Assembly: GCF_000834655.1 (NCBI RefSeq)
Contig: NZ_JXQQ01000132.1
Coordinates: 21,034 to 85,033, forward strand
Length of the DNA: 64,000 nt
Reading direction: 5' to 3'
DNA from: Variovorax paradoxus
Lineage (GTDB): Bacteria; Pseudomonadota; Gammaproteobacteria; Burkholderiales; Burkholderiaceae_C
The first letter of the stretch is position 1. Each line of letters opens with the position of its first letter. Position numbers and translations under genes: made by a program. Of the stretch, positions 50,887 through 60,084 are shown piece after piece. The notes under the pieces were generated by a model. That model had not been told where the DNA came from and searched no databases. It saw only the letters and a list, made by a program, of their open reading frames with translations.

Positions 50887-52908
50887 ATGAACAAGCTGAT
50901 GCTCAAGCTCGCGGCGCTCCCGCGGGACGCCCGGGACACCCTCTTCCTGCTGGCGGTCATCGCACTGATCGTGCTGCCGCAGGTCGAGAACCTGCCCTGG
51001 TGGTGCACGGCGCTCACGGCGCTGGTGCTGCTCTGGCGCGGCTCGCTCGCCGTGGAGGCGCGTCCGCTACCCAGCCGATGGTGGCGGATCGCGTTGCTCG
51101 CGCTGGCGCTCGTGGGCACCTACGCGACCCATCGCACCTTGCTCGGACGCGACGCGGGCGTCACGCTGATCGTGATCCTGCTGGCCTTGAAGACACTGGA
51201 GCTGCGCGCGCGCCGGGACGCCTTCGTCGTCTTCTTCCTGGGCTTCTTCGCGATGCTCACGAACTTCTTCTATTCGCAGTCGCTCTTGACGGCCTTCACG
51301 ATGCTGCTTGCGCTGCTGGGGCTGCTCACGGCGCTGGTCAACGCGCACATGCCCGTCGGCAGGCCGCCGCTGATGCAGGCCGCGCGCACGGCCGGCTGGA
51401 TGGCGCTGGCGGGCGCGCCGATCATGCTCGCGCTGTTCCTGCTGTTCCCGCGCTTCGCGCCGCTGTGGGGAACGCCGGGTGATGCCATGGCCGGGCGCAT
51501 GGGGCTGTCGAACACGATGCGCGTCGGCACCATCGCCGAACTGGCGCTGGACGACAGCATTGCCGCGCGCATCAAGTTCGACGACGACCGCTCTCCGCCG
51601 CAAAGCCAGCTCTATTTCCGCGGCCCGGTGCTCGGCCAGTTCGATGGCCGCGAATGGACGGCGCTGCCGCCGTGGGGGCGCGGCGGGCAAGGCTTCGCCA
51701 ACCTGCGCGTGACGGGAGAACCCGTGCGCTACGAGGTCACGCTCGAACCCAACAACCGGCCCTGGCTGCTGACGCTCGATGCGGCGCAGAAGGCGCCCGA
51801 GGCGCCCGGCCTCGAAGTCGTGGGCACGCCCGACCTGCAATGGATCTCGAACCGCCCGGTCACCGACCTGCTGCGCTACCGCGCCGAGAGCTACCCGCGC
51901 TTCCAGAGCGGCCCGGTGCGCCGCGCGGGCGGGCAGTTGCAGGCCTACCTGCAGCTGCCGCCCGGCACGAACCCGCGCACCGCCGCGCTCGCCGCTGAAA
52001 TGCGCAACGACCCGACGCTGGCCAGTGCCGCCACGCCCGCCCTTGTGCAGGCCGTGCTGCAGCGCCTGCGCACCGGCGGCTACACCTACACGCTGGAGCC
52101 CGGCCTCTACGGCAACGACACGGCCGACGAATTCTGGTTCGACCGCAAGGAAGGCTTCTGCGAGCACATCGCCTCGGCCTTCGTGGTGCTGATGCGCAAC
52201 CTGGGCATTCCCGCGCGCATCGTGACGGGCTACCAAGGCGGCGAGCTCAACAGCATCGACAACTACTGGATTATTCGCCAGCGCGATGCGCACGCCTGGG
52301 CAGAGGTCTGGCAAGAAGGCGCGGGCTGGGTGCGCGTGGACCCGACGGGATCGGTGGCGCCCGGCCGCATCGGCCAGCTGCAGCGCCTCGTGCCGCAGCC
52401 GGGCCTCTTCGCCGGTGCCATCGGCGCGATGAGCCCGACGCTGGTGCAGAACATGCGCGCCGCCTGGGAGGCGATGAACAACGGCTGGAACCAGTGGGTG
52501 CTCAACTACACCCAGAGCCGGCAGCTCAACCTGCTCAAGAACATCGGCTTCGAAGCCCCGAGCCTGGAAGACCTCGCCTACGTGCTTCTCTACCTGGTCA
52601 TTGCCGCGAGCCTTGCCGGCGCAGGCTGGACGCTGTGGGAGCGCAGCCAGCACGACCCGTGGCTGCGCCTCCTCGCCCAGGCGCGTGCGCGGCTTGCGAA
52701 AGCCGGTCTCGCCGTACCCGATACCGCACCGCCGCGCCAGATCGCCGCCCAGGCCGATGCGCGCTTCGGCCCCGCCGCGCAGCCTGTTCGCGACTGGCTG
52801 CTGAAGCTCGAAGCCCAGCGCTATGCACCGGCCGCGCCGCAGACCCTGTCAGCCCTGCGCGCGGAGTTCCGCCGCCTGGCCTGGCCCACGGCCAATCCAC
52901 GCGGCTGA
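50887..52908 (+). CDS. TgpA-like transglutaminase membrane protein (DUF3488/DUF4129)
   Basis: A 673-residue protein. Its N-terminus has about six membrane segments (DUF3488). A periplasmic transglutaminase domain has the catalytic Cys in 'EGFCEHIASAFVVLMRNLG', the His in 'DAHAWAEVWQEGAGWV' and the Asp in 'VRVDPTGS'. One further membrane segment lies near 578-596 and a DUF4129-like tail follows. Third in the MoxR-DUF58-TgpA set; TgpA is needed for envelope function in Pseudomonas. Confidence 0.92.
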   Translation: MNKLMLKLAALPRDARDTLFLLAVIALIVLPQVENLPWWCTALTALVLLWRGSLAVEARPLPSRWWRIALLALALVGTYATHRTLLGRDAGVTLIVILLALKTLELRARRDAFVVFFLGFFAMLTNFFYSQSLLTAFTMLLALLGLLTALVNAHMPVGRPPLMQAARTAGWMALAGAPIMLALFLLFPRFAPLWGTPGDAMAGRMGLSNTMRVGTIAELALDDSIAARIKFDDDRSPPQSQLYFRGPVLGQFDGREWTALPPWGRGGQGFANLRVTGEPVRYEVTLEPNNRPWLLTLDAAQKAPEAPGLEVVGTPDLQWISNRPVTDLLRYRAESYPRFQSGPVRRAGGQLQAYLQLPPGTNPRTAALAAEMRNDPTLASAATPALVQAVLQRLRTGGYTYTLEPGLYGNDTADEFWFDRKEGFCEHIASAFVVLMRNLGIPARIVTGYQGGELNSIDNYWIIRQRDAHAWAEVWQEGAGWVRVDPTGSVAPGRIGQLQRLVPQPGLFAGAIGAMSPTLVQNMRAAWEAMNNGWNQWVLNYTQSRQLNLLKNIGFEAPSLEDLAYVLLYLVIAASLAGAGWTLWERSQHDPWLRLLAQARARLAKAGLAVPDTAPPRQIAAQADARFGPAAQPVRDWLLKLEAQRYAPAAPQTLSALRAEFRRLAWPTANPRG

Positions 52909-52961
52909 AACCACATGTGTCCCGCCGGAACGCTCGTGCGGGCGGGCGGCACAATCGGCCG

Positions 52962-54062
52962 ATGCGATTTTTTCTCCCCAAGCCCTCCCGCACCGCCGCC
53001 GCCGTCGTTCTTCTCGCCGCTTGCTGCCTAGGTTCCTCGGGGGCTTCGGCCCAGAAATCCGCAAACGGCCGCAACGGCGCCGCGAGCCCCGTGCGCGGCA
53101 CCATTCCCTATGCCACGCGCGACGACGCGATGCAATTCGCCGACGAAGTGGCTGCGCGCCGCGGCCTGGACCGCGAATGGGTGCGCGCCACCATCGGCAG
53201 CGCCCGCCTCCTGCCCAACGTGCCGCGGCTCATGCTGCCCGGCCCGGTCGGCACGGTAAAGAACTGGCAGACCTACCGCGGCCGCTTCATCGACCCGGTG
53301 CGCATCGCGGCCGGCGTGCGCTTCTGGCGCGACAACGCGGCCACCCTGGCGCGTGCCGAGCAGGTGTATGGCGTGCCGCCCGAAATCGTCGTGGGCATCA
53401 TCGGCGTGGAAACCATCTACGGCCGCAACATGGGCAACTTCCGGGTGATCGATGCGCTGGCCACGCTGTCGTTCGACTTCCCGCAGGGCCATCCGCGCGC
53501 GGCCGAGCGCGAGGCCTTCTTTCGCGGCGAGCTCGAGAGCTTCCTGAGCACCGAGAGCCGCACCGCGGAAGACCCGCTGGTGCCCGTCGGCAGCTACGCC
53601 GGCGCGATGGGCATGCCGCAGTTCATGCCCAGCAGCATCGCCAAGTACGCAGTCGATTTCGACGGCGACAGCCGCATCGACCTGGTCAACAACACCGCCG
53701 ACGTGATCGGCTCGGTCGCGAGTTATTTCAAGGCCTTCGGGTGGAAGGCCGGCATGCCCGCCACCTACCCCGTGCATTTCGATGAAGCGCGCCTTCAGAA
53801 GGCGCTGCTGCTCGCGCCCGACATCCTCCCGAGCTTCAGCGCCGACAGCTTCGTGGCCGCCGGTGCGGTGCCCGAGGGCGAGGGCCTGCGCCACAAGGGC
53901 CTGCTCGCGCTGGTCGAGCTGCAGAACGGCGCCGACGCACCGCCGACCTACGTGGCCGGCACGCGCAATTTCTACGTGATCACGCGCTACAACTGGAGCA
54001 GCTACTACGCGATGTCGGTGCTCGACCTCGGCCAGGAGGTCAAGGCCGCCATGGAGCAATAG
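52962..54062 (+). CDS. mltB: Lytic murein transglycosylase B (MltB-like)
   Basis: A 366-residue protein. The leader ends 'VVLLAACCLGSSGASAQ', with a lipobox-like LAAC at about 18-21 and a type I site as an alternative. It has the catalytic Glu region 'VVGIIGVETIYGRNMGNF' and 'GAMGMPQFMPSSIAKYAVDF', both typical of MltB. It cleaves glycan strands to form anhydromuropeptides. It follows the transglutaminase gene by 53 nt, so may be part of the same envelope unit. Confidence 0.92.
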   Translation: MRFFLPKPSRTAAAVVLLAACCLGSSGASAQKSANGRNGAASPVRGTIPYATRDDAMQFADEVAARRGLDREWVRATIGSARLLPNVPRLMLPGPVGTVKNWQTYRGRFIDPVRIAAGVRFWRDNAATLARAEQVYGVPPEIVVGIIGVETIYGRNMGNFRVIDALATLSFDFPQGHPRAAEREAFFRGELESFLSTESRTAEDPLVPVGSYAGAMGMPQFMPSSIAKYAVDFDGDSRIDLVNNTADVIGSVASYFKAFGWKAGMPATYPVHFDEARLQKALLLAPDILPSFSADSFVAAGAVPEGEGLRHKGLLALVELQNGADAPPTYVAGTRNFYVITRYNWSSYYAMSVLDLGQEVKAAMEQ

Positions 54063-54066
54063 CCCC

Positions 54067-54690
54067 ATGACACCCGAAGCGCTCCTCGCGAACTGGACCG
54101 AGGCCCGGAGCGCCCTGGGCATCGCGGCGCCCGACGAGGCGCTGTGCCTCGAACTGCAGCGCCGCTACGCAGAGCCGCAGCGCCGCTACCACACGATGCA
54201 GCACCTGGGCGAATGCCTCGCATGGTTCGAGCGCGAGAAGGCACTGGCCGAGCGCCCCGGCGAAGTGGCGCTCGCGCTCTGGTTCCACGACGCCATCTAC
54301 GACGTGCACGCGCACGACAACGAGGCGCGCAGTGCCGACTGGGCGCGCAATGCCCTGCGGCACGCCGGCGCGAACGAAGACGCAGCTGAACGCATTCATG
54401 CGCTCGTCATGGCCACGCGCCACGACGCGGTGCCCGAGGGCCACGATGCCGAACTGCTGATCGACATTGACCTCTCCATCCTCGGCGCCGAACCCGCGCG
54501 CTTTGCCGAGTACGAGCGGCAGGTCCACGCCGAATACGCCTTCGTGCCCGACGAAGTTCGCCGGCCGCGCCGGCGCGCGATCCTGCAGCGCTTTCTCGAT
54601 CGCCAAGCGATCTACGCCACGCCGCGAATGCACGCGCTGCTCGAAGCCCGTGCGCGCATCAATCTGCAGAAATCCATCGCCGCAAGCTGA
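54067..54690 (+). CDS. HD-domain-like metal-dependent phosphohydrolase (putative)
   Basis: A 207-residue, all-helical soluble protein. It has 'RYHTMQHLGECLAWFE' and the HD pair 'LWFHDAIYDVHAHDNE', with 'LVMATRHDAV' and 'LLIDIDLSILGAEP' as further conserved-looking metal or substrate sites. The substrate is unknown. It starts 4 nt after the transglycosylase stop. Confidence 0.8.
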   Translation: MTPEALLANWTEARSALGIAAPDEALCLELQRRYAEPQRRYHTMQHLGECLAWFEREKALAERPGEVALALWFHDAIYDVHAHDNEARSADWARNALRHAGANEDAAERIHALVMATRHDAVPEGHDAELLIDIDLSILGAEPARFAEYERQVHAEYAFVPDEVRRPRRRAILQRFLDRQAIYATPRMHALLEARARINLQKSIAAS

Positions 54691-54754
54691 GCCGCGCATC
54701 GAGCGCACCGGAGCCGGGTCCGCGGTGTTCCCGGAAAGGCTGCCCAGTCTCGCG

Positions 54755-55285
54755 TCAGGCAGGCACGAGCCGCCACCACTCCGAGCGCGGCAGTTCGTCG
54801 TTGCGCTCCTCCTCGACGATGCCGAACAGCAGCCCGTCGCGGGGCGTGCCGAGCTTGGCCTGCTGCAGCAGGCGCTCCGGGTCGCGGCACAGCATGAAGC
54901 TCGCGTCGCCCTGCCACTCGAGGCAGCGGCCGACCTCGGCGAGCATCAGCGCCGGCTGGCTCTGCATGAAGGTGAACGGCATCGGCAGGCCCGCATCGAG
55001 CTGCCCCAGCCCGGCATGCGTGGCGCCCCAGGCGCCGCGCTTGCTGGCCACGCGCAGGCGCGCACCCGGGGGCAAGGCGGCCTCGTCCGCCGCATCGAGG
55101 CAGCGGCGCGCGCCGTACATCGCAAGCTCGGTCCACAGGCCGACCCGGCGCGGCCGGCGACCCAGGCGACCGGCCAGTTCGTCGCGCCATTCCGCGGGCG
55201 GCGGATGAACGACGAAGTGGGCGGCGGTGCGCCAGACGGTTCCGGCTCCGGCATTCATGGCGATTTCTCTGGGCAAGGCGCTCAT
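54755..55285 (-). CDS. Ketosynthase-like N-terminal fragment (Ketoacyl-synt_2-like)
   Basis: A 176-residue protein whose ATGA start overlaps the upstream ketosynthase stop. It contains 'ELAMYGARRCLDAADEAALP', 'RLRVASKRGAWGATHAGLGQ' and 'PMPFTFMQSQPALMLAEV', and resembles the PF13723 type (SVHNA-like region, here 'MQSQPA') by shape. It lacks a Cys-His-His triad and is too short to be a full ketosynthase. It is the last gene of the putative lipid cluster and may act as a partner or chain-length subunit. Confidence 0.6.
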   Translation of the reverse strand: MSALPREIAMNAGAGTVWRTAAHFVVHPPPAEWRDELAGRLGRRPRRVGLWTELAMYGARRCLDAADEAALPPGARLRVASKRGAWGATHAGLGQLDAGLPMPFTFMQSQPALMLAEVGRCLEWQGDASFMLCRDPERLLQQAKLGTPRDGLLFGIVEEERNDELPRSEWWRLVPA

Positions 55286-56355
55286 GCGTGGCAATCCCTC
55301 AACAACAGCGAAGCGTGTCCACCGCCGAAGCCGACCACGTTGAGCAGGATGTTGCGCAGCCTCGTGGGCGCCTCGGTGCTCAGCGCAATGCCCAGCGTCT
55401 CGTCCAGCGGATAGTCGGTCGTCGGCCAGGCGCCGTCTTCGATGCAGCCGACCAGCAATGCCAGCTCGGCGGCGCCCGCGGCACCCAGCGTGTGGCCGAG
55501 CGAAGACTTGAGCGACACCAGCGGCGGCAGTTGCCCGAAGACCTCCTTCAGCGCCTCCACCTCGATGGCGTCGTTGACCGGGCTGCCCGCGGCCTGCACC
55601 TTGATGAGGTCGATGTCTTCGGGGCGCAAGCCGCTCTGCGCGAGCGCCGCCCGGCACATGGCACGCACGGCGCTCGCCTCGGTGCCGGAGGGGTTGCGCC
55701 CGTCGACCACGTTCGCACCACCCGTGATGCGCCAGCGGGCCGGCCTCGCGCCCAGGCGCAGCGCGGCCACGGCCTCGCCGAGCACCAGCCCCCTGCGCTC
55801 CGCGCCGAAGGGCTGGGCGTTGCCCGAGGCGAGCAGTTGCATCGCGCGAAAGCCCGCGGCGGTGAACCGGTTGTCCAGCTCGGCGCCGAGCACGAGCGCC
55901 TCTTCGGCGCCGCCGCTGCGGATCAGGTCGGCCGCCGCCAGCACGGCGTTGAGCGCCGAGGTGCAGGCCGTGGAAATGGTGAAGACCGGGCCTTGCCAGT
56001 CGAGCGCCGCGGCAACGATGTCTGCGAAGTCCTGCAGGTCGCCGTCCAGGCGCAGGTCCGGCTTCTCGTGCTCCATGTAGCCGATGTCCAGCGAAGACGA
56101 CGCGACGAAGAGCGGCGCCGTGCGGTCGCCCCAGTCGCCCGTTTGCGCGACCACGTTGCGCACGGTGCGCTGCGCGCGCTCGAGCCAGTTGCCCTCTTGC
56201 TGCGGCAGCTTGTAGACCGGCCAGCCCACGCCCCGGGCGATGGTCACCGGCGTGGGCGCGACGCCGCCGCGCCGCAGCGCATCGAGCGCGCCGGGCATGT
56301 CGTTGCCCAGCACGCAGGCCAGCCCGGTGGCCGCCAGGTAGACACCGCCGCTCAT
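55282..56355 (-). CDS. Beta-ketoacyl-ACP synthase, variant active site
   Basis: A 357-residue KAS I/II-type ketosynthase. The nucleophile Cys131 is in 'FTISTACTSALNAVLAAA', and the second His288 in 'KSSLGHTLGAAGAAEL' is kept. The first active-site His, normally in a HGTGT motif, is replaced: the position reads 'KVQAAGSPVND' (Gln254). It overlaps the carrier-protein stop (ATGA). It may condense extender units poorly, act as a decarboxylating or transfer partner, or be a chain-length-factor-like subunit. Confidence 0.85.
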   Translation of the reverse strand: MSGGVYLAATGLACVLGNDMPGALDALRRGGVAPTPVTIARGVGWPVYKLPQQEGNWLERAQRTVRNVVAQTGDWGDRTAPLFVASSSLDIGYMEHEKPDLRLDGDLQDFADIVAAALDWQGPVFTISTACTSALNAVLAAADLIRSGGAEEALVLGAELDNRFTAAGFRAMQLLASGNAQPFGAERRGLVLGEAVAALRLGARPARWRITGGANVVDGRNPSGTEASAVRAMCRAALAQSGLRPEDIDLIKVQAAGSPVNDAIEVEALKEVFGQLPPLVSLKSSLGHTLGAAGAAELALLVGCIEDGAWPTTDYPLDETLGIALSTEAPTRLRNILLNVVGFGGGHASLLLRDCHA

Positions 56356-56633
56356 GCTTTTCCCGCCTCGGCCAGATGTTGTGCGAGGTGGGCGATGGAG
56401 GTCAGCGCGCGGCGCGTTTCCTTGCTGTCGGGCATGCGCACGCCAAAGCGCTGCTGGATCGTCATGGACACCTGCAGGGCATCGAGCGAATCGAGGTCCA
56501 GCCGCGCCTCGGGGCCGAACAGCGGCTCGTCGTCGCCGAGGCCGCCGGGGGGCGCATCTCGCTCGACAGCTTCGAGCACCATCGTCTTGAGGCTGGCGAT
56601 GAATTCAGGGGTGACGGGGTTGACGGTACTCAC
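56352..56633 (-). CDS. Acyl carrier protein
   Basis: A 93-residue carrier protein read from GTG. The phosphopantetheine site is Ser49 in 'RLDLDSLDALQVSMTIQQRF'. It overlaps the stop of the ABC permease (GTGA) and the start of the ketosynthase. This would be the DarC-like carrier on which the cluster's acyl chain is held. Confidence 0.9.
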   Translation of the reverse strand: MSTVNPVTPEFIASLKTMVLEAVERDAPPGGLGDDEPLFGPEARLDLDSLDALQVSMTIQQRFGVRMPDSKETRRALTSIAHLAQHLAEAGKA

Positions 56634-57787
56634 GGTGTGCGCCTGCGGAACAGAAAAACTGCAAGAAGAAACATGGCCGCCGCGAACACGACCAGCCGGC
56701 CGATCTGCGGCCATGCATCGGCCACGCCGCCGCCTCGCAGCAGCACGGTCAGGAGCGCTTCGAGCCCCCAGTTCATCGGCGAGACCTCGACCAGCCGCTG
56801 CATGAAGCCCGGCATGACGAACTTGGGCACCATGATGCCGCCTGCGGCCGCCATCAGCACATTGACCATCGGCCCGAGCGTGGCGGCCTGCGCATGGGTT
56901 CGCACAAGGCATGCCAGGGCGAGCGACAAGCTCACCGCGGCAAGGCTCACGGCCGCGAGCGACAGCAGCAAGGCGCCCCAGTGGATGCCCGCGAGCGAGA
57001 GCGCATCGCCCCCGATCAGCGGCATGAACCAGATGCCGGCCGCCAGCATCAGGAGCGCCTGCAACGCGTTCACGCCCAGGTAAGGCAAGGCCTTGGAGGC
57101 CAGCAGCATCGTGCGCGACACGCCCAGGCTCTGCAGCCGGCCGAGCGCGCCCGAGCCGCGCTCCTGCACGAAAAGGCTCGAGAGCGAGGCCACGACGAAG
57201 AACATGCCGAAGACCAGCCACGCCGGCACGTTCTGCTGCACCGAAGTGGGTCGCGGGCCGGCGGTGGAGAAACGCTCGGCCTGCACCATCGCCTGGATGG
57301 AGGCATCGGGCGCGGGACTCGCGGTGCCGGGCACGGCGAGCGCGAGGCGCGCCTTCAGCTCGCCCGAGGCGCCGATGAGTTCCGCGCGCAACGCGTTGAA
57401 GAGATTGGCGTCGATCCCCGGTTCGGCCAGCAGCCGGATGTGCGCCTTGGTCGAGAGCGCGGCCGATTCCAGTTCTTCCGACAGGCCCGGCTCCAGCACG
57501 ATCACGTACTTGAGCGAACCGCTGCGCAGGCGCTCCTGCCAGTCCGCGCCGAGCGGCTGCGGCGCGCCGTGGCTGCGCTGCCAGATCTGCAGCAGCCACT
57601 TCGCGGGCGTCGCGGTGTCGCGCGCATCGACGGCGTAGGTCAGCTCGGCCAGCGGCGGGCGGTAGATGTCCTTGAGCGTGAGCGACATCAGCACGATGAA
57701 GACCATCGGCATGAGGAACAGCACGGCCAGGCCGTGCATGTCGCGCACGAGGGCGAGCAGTTCCTTCTTGATGAGCGCCGCAAGCAT
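56630..57787 (-). CDS. ABC-2 type permease
   Basis: A 385-residue permease with one N-terminal membrane segment ('LAVLFLMPMVFIVLMSLTL', about 20-38), a large periplasmic loop, and about five C-terminal segments. It shows 'FVQERGSGALGRLQSLGVSR', typical of ABC-2 exporters. With the adjoining ATPase it forms an exporter. Its 3' end overlaps the carrier-protein gene and it begins 11 nt after the ATPase stop. Confidence 0.87.
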   Translation of the reverse strand: MLAALIKKELLALVRDMHGLAVLFLMPMVFIVLMSLTLKDIYRPPLAELTYAVDARDTATPAKWLLQIWQRSHGAPQPLGADWQERLRSGSLKYVIVLEPGLSEELESAALSTKAHIRLLAEPGIDANLFNALRAELIGASGELKARLALAVPGTASPAPDASIQAMVQAERFSTAGPRPTSVQQNVPAWLVFGMFFVVASLSSLFVQERGSGALGRLQSLGVSRTMLLASKALPYLGVNALQALLMLAAGIWFMPLIGGDALSLAGIHWGALLLSLAAVSLAAVSLSLALACLVRTHAQAATLGPMVNVLMAAAGGIMVPKFVMPGFMQRLVEVSPMNWGLEALLTVLLRGGGVADAWPQIGRLVVFAAAMFLLAVFLFRRRTP

Positions 57788-57798
57788 GGGAGGATCGG

Positions 57799-58707
57799 TC
57801 AGTCGCGCAGCGAACGGTGGGTGAGGGTCATGAAGAGCTGCTCGAGATCGTGGCGTCCGAACTCGGCGTGGCGCACCTGGATGCCTGCGGCTTCGAGCGC
57901 CGCCAGCACCGGGCCGGGGCCGTTGCCGGGGTCCAGGTGGATGCGCCATTGCGCCGCGCCCTGCTCCACCGTGCCGAAGCGCGACAGCATGTCCGCATCG
58001 AGCCCGTCGGCCGCCAGGGTCAGCAGCATCGCACTCCTGGACAGCAGATCGTCCAGAGACCCTTCGCGCAGTACGCGGCCATGGTCGAGGATGGCGACGC
58101 GGTCGGCGATGGCCTCGATCTCCTCCATGTAGTGCGATGCATAGATCACCGCCGCGCCCGCTTGCGCAAGGCTCTTGATCGCATCGAGGATGAACGCGCG
58201 CGACTGGGGATCGACGCCGACGGTCGGCTCGTCGAACAGCATGAGCTCGGGCTCGGGCAGCAAGGCGATCGCGAGGTTGAGCCGCCGCTTGAGGCCGCCG
58301 GAGAGCCGGTCGGCGCGCACGCCGGCGAACGACTCCAGCTGCGAAAAATGCATGCAGGCGTCGATGCGCGCCTTCTTGCGCGCGCCCGCGAGCCGGCTTG
58401 CAGCGGCAAAGCACGCGAGGTTCTCCGACACGGTGAGCATCGAATAGAAAGCCTGTTCCTGCGGCGCGACCGCGATGCGGGTCGGCGTCGTTGCGCGCAC
58501 TTCGTGCAGCGGCCGGCCATCGATCAGGATCTCGCCCGATTGCACCGCGAGCGCACCCGAGAGGTGCGATATCAGCGTGGTCTTGCCCGCGCCGTTCGGG
58601 CCGAGCAGTCCCAGCACGCAGCCGCGCGGCACGGCCAGCGATACGTCGGCCAGCGCGGGGGCCGTGGCGTGCGGGTAGCGGTGTCCGAGATTCTTCAGCG
58701 CGAGCAT
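57799..58707 (-). CDS. ABC transporter ATP-binding protein
   Basis: A 302-residue ATPase with Walker A 'GLLGPNGAGKTTLISHLSG', signature 'LSGGLKRRLNLAIALL' and Walker B 'LMLFDEPTVGVDPQ', similar to NodI/CcmA-type exporters. It follows the BtrH-like gene by 4 nt and is followed by the permease. It powers export of the cluster's product. Confidence 0.9.
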   Translation of the reverse strand: MLALKNLGHRYPHATAPALADVSLAVPRGCVLGLLGPNGAGKTTLISHLSGALAVQSGEILIDGRPLHEVRATTPTRIAVAPQEQAFYSMLTVSENLACFAAASRLAGARKKARIDACMHFSQLESFAGVRADRLSGGLKRRLNLAIALLPEPELMLFDEPTVGVDPQSRAFILDAIKSLAQAGAAVIYASHYMEEIEAIADRVAILDHGRVLREGSLDDLLSRSAMLLTLAADGLDADMLSRFGTVEQGAAQWRIHLDPGNGPGPVLAALEAAGIQVRHAEFGRHDLEQLFMTLTHRSLRD

Positions 58708-58711
58708 CGGG

Positions 58712-59692
58712 TCAGGCGACAGCAGCCTTGAGATCGCGGAAGAACGCCTCCTCCTGCTGCGCTTGCTCCCGCAACTTGCCGGCCAGCGCGGCCGGATCGA
58801 TCGGCTCGCGTCCCTTCACCATGCGCGCCGCCTTCAGCGCGAAGGCGCGCCAGCCGTCGCCGATGGCGATGAGGCGCTCCGACATCTGCGTGAGTTGCGG
58901 TTTGTCGAGCAGCTGCGCGGCCTCCTGCAGAAAGCCCGCGTAGATGAAGCGAAAGCCCGCCCCGCCCGTGCCGATTTCTTCCTGCATGCGCACCAGGTGG
59001 CCGATGAATTCGACGCTGCGCGGATCGGTGGCCGAGAGCTTCTGCATCCGGTTGGCCAGCATGCGCATGCCGCGCACGCCGACGATGGGAATGGGCGCGA
59101 GCATGTTGCGCACGGTCTTGCGGATGGCCTTGGTCACCGAAGCGGCATCGACCGACTTGCGATCGATGGCCTGCGGGTAATACATGAGCCCCTTGGGCGC
59201 GAGCACGCCCTTGGCGAAGCGCGCGCGGGAGAGGTCGGCGCTCGGGCAGCGCACGGGCTCCTCGAACACCGGGTCGCTGATGAGGTAGTCGTCGCCGTCC
59301 TTGCCGTAGACCAGCAGGTTGTGCGCGTTGAAGTGAAAGCGCATGTTCGGCGGAAAGTACGGCAGCCAGTAGACAGAGGTCTGCAGGCCCACCAGCCGGC
59401 CGTCGGCCAGCAGCGCATCGAGCCGCTGTTGCCCGGCCTCGGGGCTGCGGAAGGTCTCGAAGCTGAAGCGCGCGGCCATCGGTGCCATGAGACCCTTGAT
59501 GATGGCCTTGGGCGGCATCCGGTACGAGATGAGCGGCAGGCCCGACAGCTTGATGAACGGCAGGTACGCAAAGGACAACGCCGACGACAGGCCCAGCGCC
59601 ATGCTCTCGGTCATCGGCGCGCCGTGATGGCGCATGAGGCTGGAGATGACGCCGCTTTCGCAATGCGCGGCCTGTTGATGTTGAAAGATCAC
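58712..59692 (-). CDS. BtrH N-terminal domain (acyltransferase) protein
   Basis: A 326-residue protein read from GTG, overlapping the stop of the upstream gene (GTGA). The N-terminal domain resembles BtrH, which moves an acyl group from a carrier protein to an amine in butirosin synthesis. The proposed triad is Cys11 in 'QQAAHCESGVISSLMRHHG', His124 in 'FHFNAHNLLVYGKDGDDYLI' and Asp140 nearby. The C-terminal half (DUF4872-like) is helical. It would transfer the acyl chain from the neighbouring ACP to an acceptor. Confidence 0.85.
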   Translation of the reverse strand: MIFQHQQAAHCESGVISSLMRHHGAPMTESMALGLSSALSFAYLPFIKLSGLPLISYRMPPKAIIKGLMAPMAARFSFETFRSPEAGQQRLDALLADGRLVGLQTSVYWLPYFPPNMRFHFNAHNLLVYGKDGDDYLISDPVFEEPVRCPSADLSRARFAKGVLAPKGLMYYPQAIDRKSVDAASVTKAIRKTVRNMLAPIPIVGVRGMRMLANRMQKLSATDPRSVEFIGHLVRMQEEIGTGGAGFRFIYAGFLQEAAQLLDKPQLTQMSERLIAIGDGWRAFALKAARMVKGREPIDPAALAGKLREQAQQEEAFFRDLKAAVA

Positions 59693-60084
59693 GGCAGGCC
59701 CTGCAAGGTGGAAACGGGAAGGCCCAGCGCTTCGGCATAGCGCGCCAGGTGCGCCTGGGACAGCGCGGCGAAGTGCCGCGGCTGCAGGTGGCGGCGCACG
59801 CGCCATTGCCAGAAGCCGCTGGTCTGCGAGAGCAGCGCCACGTCCATGCGGCGCTCGTACATCCAGAATTCGAGCGGCGATGCGAGCCCGGCCTTGACGC
59901 GCTCCTTCGCCTCTTTCGCCTGCTCCACCAGCACGTCGACCGCATGGCTGGTGACGATTTCTTCCGCCTCCCAGCCGCGCGAGGTGGTCGTGACGACGCG
60001 GCCCTGCGCATCGCGCGCGTACATCAGCTTGGAATGGCCGTCGAGGGTCGCATTGCCCTCCTGCGGAACTGCGTCCAGGTCCAT
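59689..60084 (-). CDS. Hypothetical protein of the BtrH/Dar cluster (131 aa)
   Basis: A 131-residue soluble product, mostly helical, with no signal peptide. It contains 'VTSHAVDVLVEQAKEAKERV' and 'FWQWRVRRHLQPRHFAALSQ'. I do not recognise the family. Its stop overlaps the BtrH-like start. The repeat-bearing 84-nt gap before it separates it from the DarB-like gene. Confidence 0.65.
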   Translation of the reverse strand: MDLDAVPQEGNATLDGHSKLMYARDAQGRVVTTTSRGWEAEEIVTSHAVDVLVEQAKEAKERVKAGLASPLEFWMYERRMDVALLSQTSGFWQWRVRRHLQPRHFAALSQAHLARYAEALGLPVSTLQGLP

